DNA from: Pseudomonadota bacterium
Lineage (GTDB): Bacteria; Pseudomonadota; Alphaproteobacteria; Rhizobiales; Rhizobiaceae
Assembly: GCA_023428515.1 (NCBI GenBank)
Contig: JAEYXI010000383.1
Span: forward strand, 1-6,501
Direction: 5' to 3'
Length of the DNA: 6,501 nt
Numbering within the stretch: the stretch's first letter is position 1; each line of letters starts with the position of its first letter. Positions 1 through 5,854 of this stretch are shown here, in pieces. The notes under the pieces were generated by a model. That model did not search any database. It had not been told where the DNA came from and was given only the letters and a program-made list of their open reading frames with translations. Made by a program: the position numbers and the translations under genes.

Positions 1-23
1 TTCAAGCTCCCTTACCCTCTCCC

Positions 24-1175
24 TTAATCTACGACATTGCGTCCGGCCGATGCCGCCGATGTCGTTGCCCCGACGACAGTGATGAACTTCATGAACCTTA
101 CGATCGCGGCGTTGCCGATATAGATCACGTCCTTGTTGCGAACCGGGAACGACGAGGCGAGGAAGAACCCGCCAGGGTCGCGAAGGTCGAATTTATAGAT
201 GACAGGAATGTGGTCATCGCCGAATTTTTCGACCGGCACGCCGAGCTTGGCCGCGGTCTTGCGGTCCTCGATGCGATAAACCATCACGGCGCCGGGGTTT
301 GCGCGGGTATCCAGCAGGCCGCCGGCCTTGCCCAGTGCATCCGACAGGCTGATCGTCTCGTCGGCGAAATCGAAGCGCCCGTTCTCGCCGGAGGCGCCGA
401 AGGCCATGAAGGCGTGCGGCTCGCGATAGACGTAGATCGTGTCGCTCGGCAGCACGTAGATGTTGTTCGAGGGCTCGCGGACGAGCTTCTGGAAGTAGAC
501 GGTCGCCTTCTTCTTGCCCCGCTGCAGCGTGACGTAGGTCTCGTAGCCCGGCTGCTTGGGCCCGCCCGCCTTGGCGATAACATCTAGGATGCGCTCGCCG
601 TTCGAATTGACCTGGAACTTCGACGGCGCGTTGACGTCGCCGAGCACGCTGACCTCCGAGGAGGTCTGCGACTTCACCGCCACCACGGCTTGCGGCTCGA
701 TGGCACGGCTCGCCAGCCGCTGCTCGATGACGCGCTGGACCGCTGCCGGCTCCTGTCCCGCGGCCTTGATTGACCCTGCGTAAGGAACAGAGATATTGCC
801 GGCGCTGTCGACCTTCTGGTCGGGCAGGTTGACGAAATTGCCGGCGCTGTTGGTGGATTCCAGCGGAATGAACAGGCCGCCCGGGCTGGCTTCTAAAATG
901 GTCACGCCGACCACGTCGCCGACGCCCATGCGGATGCGCGACGCGCCGGGACCGCGAAAGCCGCCCAGACCGGAGCTTGGCTCCCACTTCTCGACGACAC
1001 GGATGGTCTCGGGTGTGACGTTGACGACCGCGTGAGGCGCGCCCGACGGTGCGTTGACGGCAGCGTAGTTGCTGCTCCCGACTTCAGGGCCTGCTGAAGG
1101 GAGGGCGGTGCACCCCGACACAACAAGCGAACAAACAAACAGGATCGATGCGGGGATCGAAATAGACTGGTACAA
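24..1175 (-). CDS. Outer-membrane polysaccharide export lipoprotein (OPX/Wza family)
   Basis: Predicted 383-aa outer-membrane lipoprotein that forms the exit channel for a capsular or exopolysaccharide. Residues 1-21 are a signal peptide ending in the lipobox VSGC, with C22 as the lipidated cysteine. An export domain of the Poly_export type follows at about 78-170 (GVGDVVGVTILE, then a DSAGNISVPYAG stretch). SLBB-like beta-grasp repeats follow at about 173-250 (SVLGDVNAPSKFQV, ILDVIAKAGG) and about 255-355 (ISLSDALGKAGGLLD, NKDVIYIGN). The C-terminal helix at about 356-375 sits where Wza-type proteins cross the outer membrane. The start is TTG at 1175: an in-frame TGA lies at 1188-1190, so no longer start exists, and AGGAGAGG (1181-1188) lies just upstream. 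It is transcribed away from the secretion operon. The polysaccharide is not identifiable. Family assignment is firm; the polymer and partners (Wzc/Wzx-like) are unknown. The gene ends in TAA; only 23 nt of the window follow and no terminator is seen there. Confidence 0.93.
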   Translation of the reverse strand: MYQSISIPASILFVCSLVVSGCTALPSAGPEVGSSNYAAVNAPSGAPHAVVNVTPETIRVVEKWEPSSGLGGFRGPGASRIRMGVGDVVGVTILEASPGGLFIPLESTNSAGNFVNLPDQKVDSAGNISVPYAGSIKAAGQEPAAVQRVIEQRLASRAIEPQAVVAVKSQTSSEVSVLGDVNAPSKFQVNSNGERILDVIAKAGGPKQPGYETYVTLQRGKKKATVYFQKLVREPSNNIYVLPSDTIYVYREPHAFMAFGASGENGRFDFADETISLSDALGKAGGLLDTRANPGAVMVYRIEDRKTAAKLGVPVEKFGDDHIPVIYKFDLRDPGGFFLASSFPVRNKDVIYIGNAAIVRFMKFITVVGATTSAASAGRNVVD

Positions 1176-1180
1176 ACTTG

Positions 1181-1188
1181 CCTCTCCT
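1181..1188 (-). promoter_or_regulatory. Shine-Dalgarno that fixes the TTG start of the OPX gene
   Basis: On the minus strand this reads AGGAGAGG. The AGGAG part ends 8 nt before the TTG initiator at 1175-1173. An in-frame TGA at 1188-1190 overlaps it, so translation cannot start further upstream. A later start would remove the signal peptide and lipobox. Seen directly; use of TTG is inferred from this context. Confidence 0.8.
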
Positions 1189-1215
1189 CAGCCCCCGCTG
1201 AAGCCTATATGTGCA

Positions 1216-1229
1216 CCGCACAATTGCGG
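1216..1229. repeat. Short inverted repeat upstream of the OPX gene
   Basis: CCGCA-CAAT-TGCGG: perfect 5-bp arms around a 4-nt centre, about 41 bp upstream of the OPX start codon. It overlaps a weak possible minus-strand promoter (TTGATG at 1248-1243, 17-nt spacer, AATTGT at 1225-1220). It may be an operator, but arms this short can occur by chance. Confidence 0.35.
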
Positions 1230-1393
1230 AGTCCTGAATCTCCATCAAAAGGGTATGGCGGCTGATTCAAAAGGTGGTGTTGCCGATCGATCACACAACA
1301 ATGATGCGCTCCGAACAAGCTCCCTGTCGGCACCAGGCATGAAGAAAAACCGTAGAACCCTAGTCCTTCCGGGCCAAATCAAAATCATTATCG

Positions 1394-1408
1394 ATTTATA
1401 ATATAAAT
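1394..1408. repeat. AT-only perfect palindrome
   Basis: ATTTATA-A-TATAAAT is a perfect 15-bp dyad made only of A and T, within a high-GC genome. It runs directly into a TTGACG element (1408-1413) on the plus strand. It could be an UP-element, a nucleoid-protein or regulator site, or a melting region for divergent promoters. The palindrome is seen; its role is inferred. Confidence 0.5.
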
Positions 1409-1466
1409 TGACGCTCATGCCCGGACCTCGTTTCTCAACCTGTTCCGATCCGATTGCCGGTATTTT

Positions 1467-1481
1467 TGACGGATGCCGTCA
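1467..1481. repeat. Operator-like dyad TGACGG-N3-CCGTCA
   Basis: Perfect 6-bp arms around the centre ATG. The left arm overlaps a TTGACG element (1466-1471) that could serve as a -35 box, so a protein bound here could block RNA polymerase. The size and symmetry suit a dimeric helix-turn-helix regulator. No specific regulator can be named. Confidence 0.5.
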
Positions 1482-1490
1482 CCTCATCAT

Positions 1491-1518
1491 TTGACCCTTT
1501 ACGAACAGCTAACATTCT
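1491..1518 (+). promoter_or_regulatory. Candidate promoter for the type I secretion operon
   Basis: TTGACC (1491-1496) is a good -35 match. With a 16-nt spacer it is followed by CATTCT (1513-1518), a poor -10 match. Initiation would fall near 1525, giving a leader of about 140 nt containing the tandem palindromes at 1536-1571. Other TTGAC elements at 1408 and 1466 are alternatives. Weak, sequence-only evidence. Confidence 0.25.
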
Positions 1519-1535
1519 GTAACTCTTCCGATCAC

Positions 1536-1571
1536 GTTGCACTGCAACATAAGGTTGCGCAGCAACATAAG
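1536..1571. repeat. Two tandem 18-bp repeats, each a GTTGC-N3-GCAAC palindrome
   Basis: The unit GTTGC-N3-GCAAC-ATAAG occurs twice back to back, at 1536-1553 and 1554-1571. The copies match at 16 of 18 positions, and the two mismatches lie in the 3-nt centre (ACT versus GCA). In each unit the 5-bp arms are perfect inverted repeats, with centres 18 bp apart. Intact arms with a drifting centre are what one expects for paired binding sites of a dimeric regulator. The block lies about 90-127 nt upstream of the ABC start codon, so it could instead act as two small hairpins in the leader RNA. The regulator is not identified. Confidence 0.65.
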
Positions 1572-1649
1572 GTGTCGCTCTCTCGCGATCAGGCGGAACC
1601 GACGGCACGTCCGCCCCTTTCCAGATGACGGCTGCGCCGCCGATCGGCC

Positions 1650-1654
1650 GAGGG
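1650..1654 (+). promoter_or_regulatory. Shine-Dalgarno that selects ATG 1663 for the ABC gene
   Basis: GAGGG lies 8 nt before ATG 1663 but only 2 nt before the in-frame ATG 1657, so 1663 is the better start. The two choices differ by only two residues. A much longer TTG start at 1537 would add an arginine-rich stretch unlike the family and would run through the operator-like repeats. Confidence 0.55.
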
Positions 1655-1662
1655 CCATGAGC

Positions 1663-3405
1663 ATGAAATTCTCCTTTCTACCGGGACGGCTGGAGACCAC
1701 GCCCTCGAACCGTCCTGCAAGAGCCCTGGCCGCGCTTCGCCGCGGCTTCGGCGGGCTCATCGGCCTCTCCGCCGTCTTCAACCTCTTTCTGTTGGCCGGC
1801 CCCCTCTTCATGCTGCAAGTTTATGACCGCGTTTTGACGAGCCGCAGCGTGCCCACTCTGGTGGCGCTTCTCGTCCTCGTGGCCGGCATCTATGTCTGCC
1901 TGGCCGCGCTCGACATCGTCAGGCTGCGTGTCTCGACCCGCATCGCCGACTGGTTCGGAGACGAGGTCGGCCCTGCCGTCACGCGGCTGTCGATCGCCAA
2001 GCCTTGGTACGCCGCACCCGCTCCCGGCCGGCAGGCTCAGGCGTCGAACCCCATGCAGGACTTCGACCGCCTGCGCGCCTTCATCGGCTCGCCGGCCGCG
2101 ATCGCGCTCTGCGACCTGCCCTGGCTGCCGCTCTACCTCGCGGTGGCGTTCGCCTTCCACCCCGACCTCGGCATGCTGGCGCTCGGCGGGGTCGCCGTGC
2201 TTTTCGGGCTTGCCGCCCTCGGCGACCGCGCCGCGCAGGAACCCGTCCGCCAGGCCAACGCCGCGACCGCGCGAAGGGCGCGGCTGATCGACACCGCCGG
2301 GCGCGCGGCCGAAACCATCGCCGGCCTCGGCATGCGCGACGCCTATATAAAGAGGTACGCCGATGTCGACGGGGAACTCAGGGCGGCGGGCCGCAACGCC
2401 TCCGACCGCATGGCCTTCTTCATCGGCATCTCACGCGGCGTCAGATTGCTGCTCCAGTCAGCCTCGCTGGCGCTCGGCGCCTATCTGGCGCTCAAGAACG
2501 AGATCACGCCGGGCATGATCATCGCCGTCTCGATCATCACCGCGCGGGCGCTGGCGCCGGTCGAGCAGGCGATCGGCCATTGGCGCGGCTTCGTCGCGGC
2601 GCGGCAAAGCTGGCTGCGGCTGCGCGACCAGATCGGAGATGTGGACGCGGACGAGCCGAAGACGAAGCTGCCGCGGCCGAAATCCACGATCGACGTCGCC
2701 GACCTCTCCGTGGCGGTGCCGGGCTCCGACCGCGCCCTCCTCGCCGGCGTCCGCTTCTCGCTGCAGGCAGGCTCGTCGCTCGGCATCATCGGCCCGAGCG
2801 GCGCCGGGAAATCGACGCTCGCGCGCGCCCTCGTCGGCATCCTGCCGCCGCTTTCGGGCAGCGTGCGCCTCGACGGCGCGGAACTCTCGCAATGGCAGTC
2901 CGACCAGCTCGGCAGGCATGTCGGCTACCTGCCGCAGGATGTCGAGCTCTTCGACGGCACGGTGGCGGAGAACATCGCCCGGCTCGCCCTGCATCCCGAT
3001 TCCAATGCGGTGATGGCGGCGGCGCGGCGCGCCGGAGCGCATGGCTTGATCACCGGCCTGCCGGAAGGCTACGACACGCGGATCGGGCAAGGCGGCATGA
3101 TGCTGTCGGCCGGCCAGCGGCAGCGCATCGGTCTGGCACGCGCGCTGTTCGGCTCGCCTTTCCTGGTCGTGCTCGACGAGCCCACTTCGGCGCTCGACAC
3201 CGAGGGCGACGAGGCGCTGCGCAAGGCGGTCGAGACGGCAAAGCAGGGGCGCTCCATCGTCGTCGTCATAGCGCACCGCCCGAGCGCCATCGCGAACTGC
3301 GACCATGTCCTCGTCATCTCGAACGGAAAGCAGGCCGCCTTCGGCCGGCGCGGGGCCATTTTGCGCGACAGCGGCCAGCGGCCGGTCAGGGTGGCGGCGT
3401 CATGA
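1663..3405 (+). CDS. Type I secretion system permease/ATPase (PrtD family ABC transporter)
   Basis: Predicted 580-aa inner-membrane ABC exporter that powers one-step secretion of a protein to the outside, together with an HlyD-type adaptor and a TolC-like channel. The membrane domain (about 29-300) has roughly six helices and the PrtD-type opening segment PLFMLQVYDRVLTSRS at 47-62. The ATPase domain (about 343-560) is complete: Walker A GPSGAGKST (377-385), Q-loop Q425, signature LSAGQ (481-485, Ala in place of the usual Gly), Walker B LVVLDE (501-506) with catalytic E506, D-loop SALD (509-512), and H538. There is no N-terminal peptidase domain, and the length fits PrtD/PrsD/AprD. The start at 1663 is chosen because GAGGG (1650-1654) lies 8 nt upstream; ATG 1657 is only 2 nt from it. 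The stop overlaps the next start as ATGA. The substrate is not encoded here. Confidence 0.95.
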   Translation: MKFSFLPGRLETTPSNRPARALAALRRGFGGLIGLSAVFNLFLLAGPLFMLQVYDRVLTSRSVPTLVALLVLVAGIYVCLAALDIVRLRVSTRIADWFGDEVGPAVTRLSIAKPWYAAPAPGRQAQASNPMQDFDRLRAFIGSPAAIALCDLPWLPLYLAVAFAFHPDLGMLALGGVAVLFGLAALGDRAAQEPVRQANAATARRARLIDTAGRAAETIAGLGMRDAYIKRYADVDGELRAAGRNASDRMAFFIGISRGVRLLLQSASLALGAYLALKNEITPGMIIAVSIITARALAPVEQAIGHWRGFVAARQSWLRLRDQIGDVDADEPKTKLPRPKSTIDVADLSVAVPGSDRALLAGVRFSLQAGSSLGIIGPSGAGKSTLARALVGILPPLSGSVRLDGAELSQWQSDQLGRHVGYLPQDVELFDGTVAENIARLALHPDSNAVMAAARRAGAHGLITGLPEGYDTRIGQGGMMLSAGQRQRIGLARALFGSPFLVVLDEPTSALDTEGDEALRKAVETAKQGRSIVVVIAHRPSAIANCDHVLVISNGKQAAFGRRGAILRDSGQRPVRVAAS

Positions 3406-4757
3406 CCGGCCCCATCCCGAACCAGACCCCGAGGCGGCTCGCTAACCCGCTTTCCGGTTCAGGCGCCAGCCGCCGCAGCGTGCATCACGAGCTGTTCGCC
3501 GGCGCGCTCGTCTGCGGCCTGCTAGTCGTCGGGCTGGGAGGCTGGGCGGCGACGACGCAACTCGACGGCGCCATCGTGGCGCGCGGCCAGCTCGCCGTCA
3601 GCGGCAATGTGAAGCTCATCCAGCACCGCGACGGCGGCATCGTGGAGCGCATCCTCGTGCGCGACGGCATGCGGGTCGAGGCCGGCCAGGAGATGCTGAG
3701 GCTCGACGATGCGGCGGTGCGGGGCAACTACGCGATCGTCGAGGCCCAGCTCGTCGACCTCGTCGCCAAGCGGCAAAGGCTGCGCGCGGAACAGCTCGGC
3801 GACACCGACATGTCCGATGCGGAACCCTTGCCCGGCTTCGACGGCATGGAGGAGGAGCTGGCGAAGGCGCGCGCCGCAGAGACAGCCCTGTTCAAGGCGC
3901 GCCGCACGGCGACCGCCGGTCAGAAGGCCGGCATCTCGGAGCAGATCCGCCAGCTCAAGGCCGGCGTCCGCGGGCTCGACGCGCGGCTGGTCGCCACGCG
4001 TGACCAGGTGCGGCTGATCGGGAAGGAACTGGAAGGCGTCGAGAAGTTGATGGCGCAGGGCCTGACTAGGCAGAGCCAGTTGCTCGCCCTGCAACGCACG
4101 CGCGCCGAGCTCACCGGCACGATAGGCCAGCTCGAGACCGAGATCGCGCAGTCGAACATCGCGATCACGCGCAGCGAGATCGAAATGTCGCAGGTCGATC
4201 TCGTCCAGCGCGAGCAGGCGGAGCGCGACCTGCGCGAGGTCGATGCGCGCATCGCCGAGTTGATGGAGCGTCGCAGCGCGGGGCGGGAGCAACTCGACCG
4301 CCTGGTCGTCAGGGCGCCGCAGACAGGTCTCGTCAGCCAGCTCGCCGTCCATACGATCGGCGGCGTGATCGCGGCCGGCGCCACCGTGGCGCTGATCGTG
4401 CCGGAAGGCGACCAACTCGTCGTCGAGGCCCGCATCCGGCCGACCGACATCGATCAGGCGGTGCTCGGGCAGAATGCGGAAATTCAGCTGCAGACGGTCG
4501 ACGCCCGGATGCTGCCGCCTTTCGCCGGCAAGGTCACCTCGCTGTCGGCCGACGTCATCGTGCAGCCGACGACGCGCGAATCCTATTATCTCGCGCGCAT
4601 ATCAATCACCGACGAGGCGCGCCTGCGCAGGGAGCGGGCGCTTGTCTCGGGCATGCCGGTCGAGGTATTCCTCGCCACCACAGGCAGGCGCACCGCGCTT
4701 CAATATCTGCTGAGCCCGCTGACGGATCAGCTCTCCCATGCCATGCGTGAAAGCTGA
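3402..4757 (+). CDS. HlyD/PrtE-family type I secretion membrane fusion protein
   Basis: Predicted 451-aa periplasmic adaptor that links the ABC exporter to an outer-membrane channel. A short cytoplasmic N-terminus is followed by one transmembrane helix at about 31-53. The first half of the lipoyl-like domain is at about 71-104 (QHRDGGIVERILVRDG is the classic family motif). A long helical hairpin or coiled coil rich in E, R, Q and L spans about 108-300. The second lipoyl half is at about 300-333 (RAPQTGLVSQL) and a beta-barrel region at about 338-425. The tail GMPVEVFLATTGRRTALQYL (417-436) is typical of this family. Its start codon overlaps the ABC stop by 4 bp (ATGA), with AGGGTGG (3388-3394) as ribosome binding site, so translation is probably coupled. 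The frame stays open far upstream inside the ABC gene, but homology begins only at 3402. Full length, no defects seen. Confidence 0.95.
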   Translation: MTGPIPNQTPRRLANPLSGSGASRRSVHHELFAGALVCGLLVVGLGGWAATTQLDGAIVARGQLAVSGNVKLIQHRDGGIVERILVRDGMRVEAGQEMLRLDDAAVRGNYAIVEAQLVDLVAKRQRLRAEQLGDTDMSDAEPLPGFDGMEEELAKARAAETALFKARRTATAGQKAGISEQIRQLKAGVRGLDARLVATRDQVRLIGKELEGVEKLMAQGLTRQSQLLALQRTRAELTGTIGQLETEIAQSNIAITRSEIEMSQVDLVQREQAERDLREVDARIAELMERRSAGREQLDRLVVRAPQTGLVSQLAVHTIGGVIAAGATVALIVPEGDQLVVEARIRPTDIDQAVLGQNAEIQLQTVDARMLPPFAGKVTSLSADVIVQPTTRESYYLARISITDEARLRRERALVSGMPVEVFLATTGRRTALQYLLSPLTDQLSHAMRES

Positions 4758-4849
4758 GACCGTATGTCGCTACAGGACGTCATCGCCAGGCCGATACCGG
4801 GCGATAGAAGGCACATCGGCCGGGCAGCTTCCGGCAGATCCGGATAGTC

Positions 4850-5854
4850 ATGGTCAGCATCCCCTACCACTCCCCAGCCGCCGGCGCTCGCCGCTCCTCC
4901 GTTGTCACGGGCGTGGCCTGGCTCGCGGCAATCGCTGCCGCCCTGATGACGGCGCTCGTCTCCGTCGCCGACCGTTTCTGGCCGGCCGACATGATCAGCT
5001 TCTTCCGGCCGCAACTTGCCATGGCCATCCTGCTTCTCTTCTGCGCCGTTCTCCTGCTGCGGCGGTGGGCCGCGTCGGCCGTGCTCGCGGCGATGCTCGT
5101 CTTCAATGCCCTGCCGCTCTTCGTCATCGGCGTGCCGACTGCCGCCTCCGCTGCTACGCCGAACCTGCGTATCCTCTCGGCCAACCTGCTCTACAACAAT
5201 CCCGAGCCGGCCAGGTTCGCCGACCTGGTTCAAAAGCTTTCCCCTGACGTTATCGTCACTCAGGAAGCCCGGTTCGCCTGGCCGGATCTGCTCAAGGTCC
5301 TGCCGGGCTACCCCTATCTGGTCGGCCGCGAGGAGCAGCGATGGAACAGCAACATCGTGCTCAGCCGCTATCCGATGCGCTCCACGCTCGTCGCCGACAT
5401 GCCGCCCTCCGGAAACGAACTCGGCGGTGGCTCGGCCGTCCGGGTCGAGATCGACCTGCCCGGGCGCGCCAGCCCGTTCGTCGTCTACGCCATCCATGCG
5501 CCGACGCCGCGCACTTTTGCCGGCTGGCAGGCGCGCAATCGCTATCTCGATGTGCTCGCGGAGAGGATAGCCGCCGAGCCGGAGGGCACGGAGATCGCGC
5601 TCGCAGGCGACTGGAACACGCCGGTCTGGTCGCCGACCTATGGCCGCACACTCTTCCTGTCAGGGCTGGAAGCCACGGAGCGGTCGGCCTGGCCGTCGGC
5701 AACGCGGCTTTTCAGCGGCTTCGGCGGCGTCAATTTCGGCACCCCGATCGACCATGTCGCCGTGTCGAGAGGCGTCGGCGTCGTCGATCTCTTCACCGGA
5801 CCGGACTTCAGCTCCGATCACCTGCCCGTCGTGGCCGACCTCAAATTGCCCTGA
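4850..5854 (+). CDS. Membrane-anchored endonuclease/exonuclease/phosphatase (EEP) family protein
   Basis: Predicted 334-aa protein with three N-terminal membrane helices (about 19-40, 54-70, 73-96) and a C-terminal EEP hydrolase domain (about 105-334). Metal and catalytic residues are in family order: N112 (SANLLYNN), E139 (VIVTQEA), H216 (YAIHAPTP), D254 and N256 (LAGDWNT), D301/H302 (PIDHVAVS) and the terminal SDHLPV with D323 and H324. An active metal-dependent phosphodiesterase or phosphatase is therefore likely. Arginines at 14-15 and 71-72 suggest N-terminus in and the catalytic domain in the periplasm (inferred by the positive-inside rule). The family is broad (nucleases, sphingomyelinases, inositol phosphatases, YafD-like proteins), so the substrate cannot be given. 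The ATG start has only a weak GGA at 4842-4844 upstream. It lies 92 nt after the adaptor gene on the same strand with no terminator seen, so co-transcription is possible. Its 3' end overlaps the convergent reductase gene. Confidence 0.85.
   Translation: MVSIPYHSPAAGARRSSVVTGVAWLAAIAAALMTALVSVADRFWPADMISFFRPQLAMAILLLFCAVLLLRRWAASAVLAAMLVFNALPLFVIGVPTAASAATPNLRILSANLLYNNPEPARFADLVQKLSPDVIVTQEARFAWPDLLKVLPGYPYLVGREEQRWNSNIVLSRYPMRSTLVADMPPSGNELGGGSAVRVEIDLPGRASPFVVYAIHAPTPRTFAGWQARNRYLDVLAERIAAEPEGTEIALAGDWNTPVWSPTYGRTLFLSGLEATERSAWPSATRLFSGFGGVNFGTPIDHVAVSRGVGVVDLFTGPDFSSDHLPVVADLKLP

Larger units (their letters stand above)
1176..1662. promoter_or_regulatory. Divergent control region between OPX gene and type I secretion operon
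   Basis: About 490 bp without a convincing gene separates the start codons of two divergent units. It is clearly more AT-rich than the flanking genes, with an AT peak near 1380-1410. It contains perfect dyads at 1216-1229, 1394-1408, 1467-1481, 1536-1548 and 1554-1566, and three TTGAC elements on the plus strand (1408, 1466, 1491) that could be -35 boxes. Open frames across it are short or arginine-rich and lack family features. Both units must be driven from here, so shared or opposing regulation is plausible. No known regulator box is recognised with confidence. Confidence 0.7.

Noticed and set aside
214..987. A long minus-strand frame inside the OPX gene, and a plus-strand frame at 210-587.
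   Set aside because: Both are compositional shadows of the OPX gene: arginine/glycine-rich or lacking motifs, and with no independent ribosome site or family signal.
1069..1401. A 110-codon plus-strand frame crossing from the OPX gene into the intergenic region.
   Set aside because: It begins antisense within the OPX signal-peptide region, shows no domain, and its intergenic part has no coding character.
1537..1662. An N-terminal extension of the ABC protein from TTG 1537.
   Set aside because: It adds 42 arginine-rich residues not typical of the family, starts inside the palindromic repeats and lacks a ribosome site. GAGGG correctly spaced before ATG 1663 is better.
2004..3401. A 466-codon open frame overlapping the ABC gene and running in frame into the adaptor gene, which could suggest a 917-aa fusion.
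   Set aside because: The translated upstream part is arginine/alanine-rich with no domain, a typical high-GC out-of-frame artefact. The real adaptor start at 3402 has its own ribosome site and the homology begins there.
3522..4415. A 297-codon antisense frame across the adaptor gene, and a similar one at 2458-3306 across the ABC gene.
   Set aside because: Histidine/arginine/aspartate-rich translations opposite well-conserved genes are typical antisense shadows in GC-rich DNA. No domain was recognised.
4727..5497. A 256-codon minus-strand frame across the adaptor/EEP junction.
   Set aside because: The translation is low-complexity and charged (runs of D, E, G, R), with no motif, and lies opposite the clear EEP catalytic domain.
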